DNA of 64,000 nt from the NCBI RefSeq assembly GCF_007830335.1, contig NZ_VLKU01000014.1, forward strand, positions 1-64,000, read 5' to 3'. The stretch is from Paracoccus sulfuroxidans. GTDB taxonomy: Bacteria; Pseudomonadota; Alphaproteobacteria; Rhodobacterales; Rhodobacteraceae. The notes beneath the pieces were generated by a model. That model was not told the DNA's origin. It worked only from the letters and a program-made list of their open reading frames with translations, and did not search any database. The translations under genes were made by a program, and so were the position numbers. Shown here one piece after another: positions 46,466-53,554 of the stretch; position 1 is the first letter of the stretch, and each line of letters opens with the position of its first letter.

Positions 46466-47356
46466 ATGAAATCCATTCTGCTGGCGACCGTGGCGTCGCT
46501 TGCCCTGACGGGTGCCGGTTTTGCCCAAAGCGACGCGACGACGACGACGCCTGCGGTCACGCCGGATCCGGCTGCCAGCGCCGCCGAGACTGCTGCCGAC
46601 AACGCCGTTGATGCGGCGAAAGAGGCCGCAAAAGAGGCCGAAAAGGCGGTTGGTGAGGCTGTGAAAGCCGCTGATGAAGCCGTGACGGACGCGACCAAGG
46701 CGGCAGGGGATGCCGCCAGCGACGCGGCGACCGCAGCCGAGGCTGCGGCCAGCGATGCCGCGAAGGCTGCCGACAAGGCCGCAACCGAGGCAGCCAAGAC
46801 GGCGGATGAGGTTGCGACCGATGCCGCCACCGAAGCGGGCAATGCCGCCGATGCTGCGGCAGAGGCCGCGAGCGACGCGGCTGACAGTGCCACTGCCGCT
46901 GCCTCGCAGGCCGCAGATGACGCCGAGAAGGCGGCCGCCGAATCCCTCGCCGCCGCCGAGAAGGCTGTCGAGAAGGTGGCCCCGCCAGACGTGAAGGCTC
47001 CGGCGATCTCGGCGGAGGAGCCGGGCGTTCTCAGCTCATGGATCACCAGCCGTCATGTCTGGACCACGAACCAGCCCTCGACCACCGAATGGACCGATCC
47101 GCAGCTGACCGAGCGTCCCGCCGAATGGCAGGACATCGCCCGGATCAGCGATATCGTGCTGGATGATTCGGAAAACACCGTGGGCTATATCGCCGATATC
47201 GGCGGGTTCCTGGGGATTGGCGCGAAAAAGGTGCTGCTGGGCCGGGACGCGATCCATCTGGTCACCATCGGCAATGATTCCTTCTATGCGACCAACTTCA
47301 CCAAGGAAGAGCTGCAGGCCCTTCCCGATTTCAACGAAGCCACGGTCCGCAAGTAG
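46466..47356 (+). CDS. Secreted Ala-rich helical protein with PRC-barrel domain
   Basis: 296 residues. A signal peptide (MKSILLATVASLALTGAGFA) precedes about 150 residues of Ala/Asp/Glu/Lys helix with 11-residue periodicity like LEA or apolipoprotein-type repeats (AAKEAAKEAEKAV, AADKAATEAAKTADEV). A PRC-barrel domain follows (about 215-296; DIARISDIVLDDSENTVGYI, GAKKVLLGRDAI). GGAGG precedes the ATG at 46466. PRC-barrel proteins with this promoter type are frequent general-stress targets in alphaproteobacteria, suggesting envelope or desiccation protection. That role is inferred. Confidence 0.8.
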   Translation: MKSILLATVASLALTGAGFAQSDATTTTPAVTPDPAASAAETAADNAVDAAKEAAKEAEKAVGEAVKAADEAVTDATKAAGDAASDAATAAEAAASDAAKAADKAATEAAKTADEVATDAATEAGNAADAAAEAASDAADSATAAASQAADDAEKAAAESLAAAEKAVEKVAPPDVKAPAISAEEPGVLSSWITSRHVWTTNQPSTTEWTDPQLTERPAEWQDIARISDIVLDDSENTVGYIADIGGFLGIGAKKVLLGRDAIHLVTIGNDSFYATNFTKEELQALPDFNEATVRK

Positions 47357-47389
47357 AAATTCCCGCTTTCATGCAGGAAACATGACGAA

Positions 47390-47423
47390 AAGGGGGCGCC
47401 GATGTGCGCCCCTTCACTTTTCT
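47390..47423 (+). terminator. Terminator after the PRC-barrel gene
   Basis: AAGGGGGCGC pairs with GCGCCCCTT (one bulged G) around loop CGATGT, followed by CACTTTTC. Confidence 0.7.
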
Positions 47424-47499
47424 TCCGGAACGGCCTTGACGGGTCCCATTGCTATGCGTAAACCCGCCGCACTCTGGAGGCGATCCAGAGGTGGTCTGC

Positions 47500-47576
47500 G
47501 CGGTTGTAGCTCAGTTGGTTAGAGTACCGGCCTGTCACGCCGGGGGTCGCGGGTTCGAGCCCCGTCAACCGCGCCA
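47500..47576 (+). tRNA. tRNA-Asp (anticodon GUC), copy 1
   Basis: 77 nt with encoded CCA. Acceptor GCGGTTG/CAACCGC, D arm GCTC...GAGT, anticodon stem CCGGC/GCCGG with loop CTGTCAC (GTC), T arm GCGGG-TTCGAGC-CCCGT. Complete. Confidence 0.96.
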
Positions 47577-47604
47577 CCACCACCTAGTCGCCACGGAATG
47601 ATGC

Positions 47605-47681
47605 GCGGTTGTAGCTCAGTTGGTTAGAGTACCGGCCTGTCACGCCGGGGGTCGCGGGTTCGAGCCCCGTCAACCGCGCCA
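47605..47681 (+). tRNA. tRNA-Asp (anticodon GUC), copy 2
   Basis: Identical in all 77 bases to the copy 105 bp upstream, with a 28-base spacer. This is a tandem duplication kept identical, probably by recent origin or gene conversion. Confidence 0.96.
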
Positions 47682-48705
47682 TTTCCTTCCCCTCTCATTG
47701 CGATACCTGCAGGCAAGCCGCTGCGCTTGCGGTTGAAACTGCGCGGGTCCTTGCCGAGCGATCTGCAAAACCGTTTACGATCAAAGGTTCGGGCGGGCAC
47801 TATTGCCCAGCTTTCCTTGTTTCGAAGCGCGGGTTCCCGTCATGAGTGTCAACGCAGTTACCCCCTATCGTCGTGACTACAGTGTTTCTGCGGATGTGCC
47901 GAAGGTCGTGGTACCGCAAAAAGCGGCCCCCGCCCCGGACGAGAGCACGCCCGGACCAACCTCGGCGCCGACGACCGGTGCCACGCCTGCACCCCCGCCG
48001 ACGAATGCACCAACGGCACCCCCCAGCCCGTCGCCCGGGCCGGCTCCGGTGCCTCCCGATCCGGCGATGAGTTCGCCTGAGGAGCAGAAGCTCGACGAAG
48101 AGGTTCGAGCGACGCTGAAGGACAAACCCGATGAGCTTGAAGCCTATGAGGAGCTGTTGACCACCTCCACCTTCGCCTACCCGCCCGGGAAGACCGAGCG
48201 GATTGCGATGCTTGAGCAGATCAAGAATTATCCCGAAACCAAGGTGATCGAGGGTTTCGGCCGCCTGGGTGACCGCGCCTGGTTCGCACAGCAGTCTGCC
48301 GAGGATCAGCAGCGCTCGGCCAAGATGGTCGCCTTCAACCTCAGTGACACGACGCCGAATGCGAACAAGGTGCGTGAAAACACCATGGACCGCGTTCTGG
48401 GCAGCGATGACGTCAAGATTGACTGGAGGGGCATCGAGTCAGAAACCGGAACTACCTATGGCGAGGCCGGCGAAAGCGGGATGTGGTGGTGGAAGGAAAA
48501 ATACATCAACCTCAACAGCGATCTGGTGCCAGCAGGGCCGGGCAAGATTGATGCAGGTGATCAGGATGCGGTGCATGTCGTGGCCAATACGCTGGCCCAT
48601 GAGATCAACCACACGATCACGCCGGGCGGTAACGAACAGTCCTACAGCTATTTCATGGACGAATACCGTGCGTGGTATGTGGGATATAAGGCTGAGAACG
48701 GGGAG

Positions 48706-48710
48706 CCGCC
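48706..48710. repeat. Target-site duplication, left copy (CCGCC)
   Basis: CCGCC at 48706-48710 immediately precedes the TGT end; the same five bases follow the ACA end at 52032-52036. Confidence 0.88.
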
Positions 48711-48757
48711 TGTTGCGGGTCGCTAGCTTTGCGACAAAAGTGCACTAGCTTTGCGAC
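48711..48757 (+). repeat. Left terminal repeat with two transposase-type boxes
   Basis: CTAGCTTTGCGAC occurs at 48723-48735 and 48745-48757, a 22-bp step. The first is part of the terminal inverted repeat. Stepped boxes suggest multiple transposase-binding sites. Confidence 0.75.
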
Positions 48758-48978
48758 GGAAATTTTTTCGTCCCTGTCAGGATTGGGGCGCCTCTCGGAT
48801 TTCCTAACGTGCTGACGGATGGCTTCATCGGCTCCTTGGCTAGGTCGACTTGAGACGCGAAGAGCCCATTGCTGACGTTCTCAGATGATGCTAGCGCTAT
48901 AGCAGCGCGCATCAAGAAGGACCTGCATGGTCGAATGTATGCGCGTTCTCTCCCTTATTCTAAAAACGAGGATGGCAC

Positions 48979-49521
48979 GTGCGTGACCATATGTTTGTCG
49001 TGACCGGTGGACCCGGTTCCGGCAAGAGCACACTGATCGACGCCCTGCACGGCAGGGGATTTGCGTCTATGCCCGAGGCCGGGCGAGCGATCATTCGCGA
49101 TCAAGTCCAGATTGGCGGAACCGCCTTGCCTTGGGCAGACAGAACCATGTTTGCCGAACTCATGCTCGGATGGGAGTTGCGGTCGTGGCATGAAGCTTCG
49201 GCGTTGGAAAGGCCGGTTTTTATGGACAGGGGAGTTCCCGATGTCGTCGGCTATCTGACGCTATGTGGCCTTCCGGTTCCCACCTATGTGGCGGCTGCTG
49301 CGGAGGCCTATCGCTACAACAGGAAGGTTTTCATCGCGCCATATTGGGAAGCCATTTTCGAGCAGGACGCCGAACGCAAGCAGGACCAAGAGGAAGCCGA
49401 AGCAACCGGCCAAGTCATGTCTGATACTTACGTCCGTTTCGGTTACCAGCTTGTTGAGCTTCCCAGAGTGTCAGTCGAAGAACGCGTTGCTTTCGTATTG
49501 GATCATCTGAACACAGAGTGA
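48979..49521 (+). CDS. AAA_28-like P-loop NTPase/kinase, transposon cargo
   Basis: 180 residues. Walker A FVVTGGPGSGKST is at residues 6-18 and a Walker B-like VFMDRGVPD near 80. The lid-like region WEAIFEQDAERKQDQEEAE carries conserved acidic and basic residues, as in AAA_28 or NadR-type small kinases. GTG 48979 follows GAGGATGG; ATG 48991 is an alternative. It is the only intact plus-strand gene of the element and reads from its left end. The substrate is unknown; similar orphan kinases occur in mobile defence or resistance cargo, but no function is claimed. Confidence 0.72.
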   Translation: MRDHMFVVTGGPGSGKSTLIDALHGRGFASMPEAGRAIIRDQVQIGGTALPWADRTMFAELMLGWELRSWHEASALERPVFMDRGVPDVVGYLTLCGLPVPTYVAAAAEAYRYNRKVFIAPYWEAIFEQDAERKQDQEEAEATGQVMSDTYVRFGYQLVELPRVSVEERVAFVLDHLNTE

Positions 49522-49576
49522 CCGCTTCGTCCCGCAAAGCGGACACCCACGCTTACTGTCAATAGGCTGCCGCCGG

Positions 49577-50643
49577 TCACGGCACCACCCCCAGAAGATG
49601 CTTCATCAGGCGCATGCGGGTCAGGTCATCGGGCACTGACAGATAGGCCAGCCCGCCGTGGATGGTGAAGTTGCCTGCGGTGACCTCGAGCGCGTTGTCA
49701 TTCCACCACACGTTGACCCCCAGCCGGGTGGTCGGAAGCGCCCTCTCGCCCTTCGGCTGGAAGCCCTGCAGCCAAGGGTAGGGGTCATCAAGGTTCAGGA
49801 ACCGGGTCCGAGTGCCCCTCGGGCCGATGTATCCCTCGACCCACATGGGGTTGCCGACACCGCCCAATCGCCCGGCAACTGCGGCCGCCCGTCATAATCG
49901 TTGAACCGGCAGTAAAGCTCCCAGTAGAGCCGGTGGCCGGGGATGATCTTGGCGACCTGCTGGCCGTTGTGGCTGCACCATTGTTCGGCCGTTTTCTCAT
50001 AGCGATCGAGGAAGGCCAGGAAGGGCGGGATATCGGTCCTGTCGGTTGCGTCCAGCCGCCAGGTCGGATCGTCGGCGGGCTGCGTCTCGACCATGGTCGA
50101 GGGCCAGATCGTCCAGAAGTAGATCGGCTTGTCGCCCGCCAGCTCGCGCCAGAGCGCAAAGTTTGCGTTGCTGGTGTTCCAGCCATGGTTGAAGCCATCG
50201 GCATTGAGCGGGACCGAATATGGCCCGCCCTCGGTGATCAGAAGCGCGTCGAAGGCGTCCATGTCGCGGCCGGGCAGAACCGGGCTGTATTCGTCGAGCG
50301 GGTCGAACGGCGCGGGCATCGGATCGGGGTACTGTTCATTATTGGCCCCGAACCGGGCCAGCCACCTTTGCCCCAGCGAGGAGCCGGGGATCGTCCATTT
50401 GCGCCAGTTCCGCGCCCCGTCGGGGTGATAGCTGGTCAGCGTCTGGCGGCGGTCATCCGCGCCCGAGAAGATCGCGTCGACCAGCGAGTGGCCGGTGTTG
50501 AGAATGCGGGAGCTGACGGTGATGGCACCGGGCGGCGTTGCCCCGGGTCCAAGCGCCTCGGCCGCGCCGCCCAGGAACAGGGTCGTATAGGCGGCCCCGG
50601 CAAGCAGGGCGCGGCGGGTGAGTTTGAGATTGACGACGGCCAT
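49577..50643 (-). pseudogene. Decayed SGNH-like protein gene, paralogue of 2493-4121
   Basis: The N-terminal part (50643 down to about 49875) follows the intact gene closely: a Tat-type leader LTRRALLAGAA, the candidate nucleophile block RILNTGHSLVDAIF, and ITEGGPYSVPLN. The C-terminal part (about 49870-49577; VEGYIGPRGTRTRFLNLDDP) continues in another frame. By alignment with the intact copy about 565 bp are missing between two TGGGC pentamers, a length not divisible by three, so the frame shifts at the junction. The lost segment includes the Asp/His block DDGQSIH, so no active product is expected. It follows the ParB-like gene by one base. Confidence 0.82.
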
Positions 50644-50644
50644 G

Positions 50645-51187
50645 TCACACCTCGCGGCTGAAGCCGATGTTGCCGGGGCGGGCATTGCTGAAGGCGGTGG
50701 CCTCGGCCGTGGTGTCGAAGGCCTGCACCTGCGGCATGTTGGCCTCGAGCTGATCCACGCGCGCGGTCAGGGCGATGATAGCCTCCGCTTGCGCGCCAAT
50801 GGCCGCTGCGGCCGAGGCGAGGCTTTGCGTCAGCCCGCCCAGCGATTCGGACAGCCCGCCATTGGCCTGTTCCAGTGCGGTCAGCCGAGCCAGCAACGCC
50901 TCGCTCAGGGCCAAGGGGCTGACCTCAGCCAGCTTGGCACCGTCATCGGTGTCCGCCTCTGCCAGGGTGGCGGGGATGGTGTCGCGGCCCAGCGATTGAA
51001 ACGCATGGAGGCGGTGAAGACCCGCGACAAGGCGGTAGCCGTCGCCATGGGGGCGGACGACGATGGGTTGCATCAGCCCTTGCAGCTGGATGGATCCCAC
51101 CAGACCATCGACCCATGCGGGGTCGAGATCGCGTGCGCGGTCGTTGCCCACCTCGATCGAGGTGAGCGGAAGCTCAAGAATATTCAT
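50645..51187 (-). CDS. ParB/Srx-domain protein with coiled-coil tail, transposon cargo
   Basis: 180 residues. Residues about 3-75 match the ParB N-terminal/sulfiredoxin-like domain: LPLTSIEVGNDRARDLDPAW, LMQPIVVRPHGDGYRLVAGLHRLHA (compare the ParB block ending in the GERR box; here GLHR). The rest is Ala/Leu-rich with heptads (LTALEQANGGL, AIIALTARVDQLEANM), ending AFSNARPGNIGFSREV. There is no helix-turn-helix, so it is not a classical plasmid ParB. It sits directly upstream of the SGNH-like pseudogene (TGACATG junction) and was probably cotranscribed with it, as in a phage structural or host-recognition module. Confidence 0.65.
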   Translation of the reverse strand: MNILELPLTSIEVGNDRARDLDPAWVDGLVGSIQLQGLMQPIVVRPHGDGYRLVAGLHRLHAFQSLGRDTIPATLAEADTDDGAKLAEVSPLALSEALLARLTALEQANGGLSESLGGLTQSLASAAAAIGAQAEAIIALTARVDQLEANMPQVQAFDTTAEATAFSNARPGNIGFSREV

Positions 51188-51247
51188 GTGAGAAGATGCC
51201 TGTAATTCAGTAGGCGGCCCGCGCATTCGGCGCGCGATGCTCGTTGA

Positions 51248-51385
51248 TTAGTGCTGGGTCGGGACGGCTAGGCCATTCAGAAGCAAGACTGCGAAGATCA
51301 GCGCCCCCATGAACAACAGGGTCCCGACACCATCCTTCACGAACTCCCTGTTTCTCATCCACCAGTCGCGCGCAGCGGCCATCAT
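51248..51385 (-). CDS. 45-residue single-pass membrane peptide, transposon cargo
   Basis: A complete frame of 45 residues. A basic, Trp-containing start (MMAAARDWWMRNREF) leads to one helix (GTLLFMGALIFAVLLLNGLA). It lies 60 bp upstream of the ParB-like gene on the same strand and could head that operon. Size and layout resemble small phage or mobile-element membrane peptides. Unverified. Confidence 0.45.
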   Translation of the reverse strand: MMAAARDWWMRNREFVKDGVGTLLFMGALIFAVLLLNGLAVPTQH

Positions 51386-51387
51386 GG

Positions 51388-51582
51388 TTGGCGCAGCTGA
51401 TGACCAGCATCAAGGGCAGGTTTATCCTTTCCCTGAATGACCTGCCGGAAGTGCGGGAGACCTTCGCATCTTTTGAGATGGATCATGTGCGCACGACCTA
51501 CACCATCAGCACTCAGCGCCACCGGTCATCTGGTGATCGTGCTGAGCTTCTGATTTCCAACTGGCCGCTGCCTGCCTGTTAG
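51388..51582 (+). pseudogene. C-terminal fragment of a D12-class DNA adenine methylase
   Basis: The frame reads SIKGRFILSLNDLPEVRETF, then a VRTTYTI stretch and a final RAELLISN, which matches the C-terminal end of phage-type Dam methylases. The SAM motif and DPPY catalytic box are missing upstream, where the opposite-strand peptide gene lies. This is a remnant, consistent with a phage origin of the cargo. Confidence 0.7.
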
Positions 51583-52002
51583 GATCGCAGCGCGATAACG
51601 AAAACTGACAGAGGCTCAGTTCGGAAACCTCATCATCCATCGGATGCTGCTGGCAGCTTGGAATGTGGAAGTTTGCTGGGGTTTTGAGGTTTCCGAACTG
51701 GCACATCAGTTTCCGAAGCCGATTTCGGAAACATAGGGGCGTTGTCTGCACTATCTTGGACGGTTGCAGCACGCAGTGCGCCCCGCATCAGCCCCTTCAT
51801 CTGTTATTTTATCAAATGTTATCAAGATGCTGCCAAATGATCGGCGTGTGCGGTCAATTTGACGGCTTCATGCGGGGTTTCCGAACAGTTTCACCGCGTT
51901 TTCGCGCCTTCCTCCGCATTTCTGGCGGCACGCCTGATCTGGGTGGAAGGCCGATTTCCTTTGCAATCTCAACGCCCTTAGAGGTTTCCGGCAGGGCAGG
52001 GG
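51583..52002. repeat. Cluster of GTTTCCGAA motifs
   Basis: About 420 bases without a gene. A 15-bp inverted repeat CAGTTCGGAAACCTC (51617-51631) pairs with its complement at 51686-51700. GTTTCCGAA and TTCGGAAAC form a 9-bp palindrome at 51709-51732. Further copies are at 51877-51886 (GGTTTCCGAAC) and, partly, at 51983-51990. The GC content is lower than in the host. Candidates are remnant ends of an older element, a resolution site or a replication/partition region. Confidence 0.6.
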
Positions 52003-52031
52003 CTTTGTCGCAAAGTTAGTACCCCCCTACA
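52003..52031 (-). repeat. Right terminal inverted repeat
   Basis: Read inward on the minus strand: TGTAGGGGGGTACTAACTTT followed by GCGACAAAG. It mirrors the left end, with CTAACTTTGCGAC at the same distance (13th base) from the terminus. Confidence 0.8.
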
Positions 52032-52036
52032 CCGCC
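52032..52036. repeat. Target-site duplication, right copy (CCGCC)
   Basis: CCGCC directly follows the ACA terminus, identical to 48706-48710. Confidence 0.88.
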
Positions 52037-52314
52037 TTCGGCCCGCGAAGCCTATGACCGCGCCTATTACCTGACCGAGAGCACCTCGGGCAGCTATGGC
52101 AATATCGGCGAAGCCATGCGCGACGACGGCAGCGACGACCAGAAGAAGATCCTGGAGTTTATGGCGGGGCTGATGGGGATGGATCCCGATGATGCGACCG
52201 TCGACAGCGTCAGCGACATGAGTAATTTCGACAACGATGGCGAGGCATCGGCGCCGGAGAAGACCTCGGATGATGACCCGAACAATCTGGACAATCACTG
52301 AGGTGCGCCGAAAG

Positions 52315-52884
52315 ATGTTGTTGCGCGTGATCGGGGTAGGCTTGGGGATGGCAGGAATGGCAATGGCGGCAGAGCTGACCAGCGGTGACAAGGCCAGCAT
52401 TCAAGAGGTGACCGGCATCCCCTCTGGGTCGTTGCAGGTGTCGCCGATCGCGTTTCCGGGGCTCAACGCATGCGAGTTGTTCGACGCGCTGGATCAGCGG
52501 ATCAAGGGCGCGGATGCGGCCAAGGTCGTGGCGCGGATCTCGGGGAAATGGGTCGTGGCCTCACAGCCCGATGCGGCGCTTCAGGTGCTGGACGGCTGCG
52601 CCAGCGAAGGCGATGACGCGCGCGGGCTGGCGCTGTTGATCGGCACATTGCACCAGCCGCGGCTGGATGCGGTGACCGAGCTGAAATCGCCTCTGGTCGA
52701 TACGATGCTGCGCAAGGCGGGGGCGAGTTTCCAGCCTCCGGAAAGCGTGAGGCAGGGAAATCAGCAGGTTGTCAGCTTCCTCGCGCTGGGGCCCGACGGC
52801 CAGTCGCTGCTGCGCGTGACCGCGAACTGGCAGCCGCGCGTCAGCCTGACCACAGTGATCGAACCGGTGGCAACCCAGAATTGA
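52315..52884 (+). CDS. Small secreted protein, possible partner of the metallopeptidase
   Basis: 189 residues from ATG 52315. The signal peptide MLLRVIGVGLGMAGMAMA is followed by a mature domain with two Cys (in NACELF and DGCASEG) that may form a disulfide. The ATG is 13 bases after the original metallopeptidase stop, so the two were one transcription unit before the transposon inserted. Gene order (large peptidase, then small exported protein) resembles an effector with a periplasmic immunity protein; this is inference. GTG 52303 and ATG 52270 are alternative starts. No family recognised. Confidence 0.65.
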   Translation: MLLRVIGVGLGMAGMAMAAELTSGDKASIQEVTGIPSGSLQVSPIAFPGLNACELFDALDQRIKGADAAKVVARISGKWVVASQPDAALQVLDGCASEGDDARGLALLIGTLHQPRLDAVTELKSPLVDTMLRKAGASFQPPESVRQGNQQVVSFLALGPDGQSLLRVTANWQPRVSLTTVIEPVATQN

Positions 52885-52993
52885 GCGGCCCACCGCCAGT
52901 GGCCCTGGCGCTTTGTCCCGGGACATGCGCGGCGGGGCTTTTCATCGGGACCCAATTGCCTATGCTGACCCTCAAATGACAGAGAGGAAGGCC

Positions 52994-53467
52994 ATGGCAC
53001 GCGGAATCGATTACGGTGGAATGATGCACCGGGCCATGCAGGGGCTGATCGCCGACGTCCTGAGGGCAGTGGCCTCGGAAGGCCTGCCCGGAGAGCACCA
53101 CTTCTTCATCACCTTCGATACCCGCGATCCCGACGTGGAAATGGCCGACTGGCTGCGCGAGCGCTATCCCGAAGAGATGACCATCGTCATCCAGCACTGG
53201 TTCGATAACCTCGAGATCTCGCCCGAAGGGTTCAACATCACCCTGAACTTCGGCAACTCGCCCGAGCCGCTGTACATCCCCTTCGACGCCCTGCGCACCT
53301 TCGTTGATCCCTCGGTCGAATTCGGCCTGCGCTTCGAGACCCAGAACGAGGATGACGACGAGGACGAGACCGAGGAGGACGAGGACGACGATACCCCCGA
53401 TCCTCCGCAGGGCGACGCGCCGAAGGGCGGGGCCGAGGTCGTCAGCCTCGACAAGTGGCGCAAATAG
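52994..53467 (+). CDS. SspB-type ClpXP adaptor
   Basis: 157 residues from ATG 52994 (AGAGAGGAAG upstream). The alphaproteobacterial SspB fold is visible in IDYGGMMHRAMQGLIADVL, LPGEHHFFITFDT, and the beta block EMTIVIQHWFDNLEISPEGF. A long acidic linker (DDDEDETEEDEDDD) ends in a short basic XB-like tail (VVSLDKWRK) that would contact ClpX. It delivers ssrA-tagged peptides to ClpXP in the cytoplasm. Confidence 0.9.
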   Translation: MARGIDYGGMMHRAMQGLIADVLRAVASEGLPGEHHFFITFDTRDPDVEMADWLRERYPEEMTIVIQHWFDNLEISPEGFNITLNFGNSPEPLYIPFDALRTFVDPSVEFGLRFETQNEDDDEDETEEDEDDDTPDPPQGDAPKGGAEVVSLDKWRK

Positions 53468-53554
53468 CCCCGACGTCTGCATACCTTTGCATACAGATTG
53501 CGAATCCCCGGTGGGCGGCTTAGAACCCCACGCGAAACCGTGAGGGAAACTGTC

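Larger units (their letters stand above)
48711..52031. mobile_element. 3,321-bp TGT...ACA transposon without transposase
   Basis: The left end (48711-48739) and inverted right end (52003-52031) match at 22 of the first 28 positions and start TGT. The left end holds a second CTAGCTTTGCGAC 22 bp inside the first. A perfect 5-bp duplication (CCGCC) flanks the element, and its removal repairs the host gene. TGT/ACA ends, 5-bp duplications and stepped end repeats are known for the Tn7/Tn402(Tn5053)/IS21-type DDE transposases, which must act in trans here because none is encoded. Cargo: a P-loop kinase-like gene, an SGNH-like pseudogene, a ParB-like gene, a small membrane peptide and an adenine methylase fragment. 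Confidence 0.88.
47842..52301 (+). pseudogene. HExxH metallopeptidase gene split by a transposon
   Basis: The gene is in two parts, 47842-48710 and 52037-52301. Removing the element with one CCGCC duplication joins them in one 378-codon frame (377 residues). A Pro/Ala-rich leader (about 20-85) precedes an alpha/beta region with the zinc motif HEINH (about residue 257; VANTLAHEINHTITPGG) and a likely third ligand Glu in DEYRAWYVGYKAENG. The restored tail reads ...SAREAYDRAYYLTESTSG and ends acidic. The zinc site lies in the first part, which in its present form ends at a TAG at 48724 after 294 residues. It resembles peptidase domains of secreted toxins, but no secretion motif is certain. A secreted partner gene follows at 52315. 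Confidence 0.8.

Noticed and set aside
47500..47681. tRNA-Asp pair as an attachment site
   Set aside because: Both genes are complete and identical, with no integrase or displaced 3' fragment beside them; a simple tandem duplication explains them.
48723..48757. Short repeats as a CRISPR array
   Set aside because: Only two boxes with a 9-base gap at a transposon end; no spacers and no cas genes in the window.
50645..51187. ParB-like gene as a plasmid partition locus
   Set aside because: No parA, no helix-turn-helix domain, no clear parS; the tail is coiled coil.
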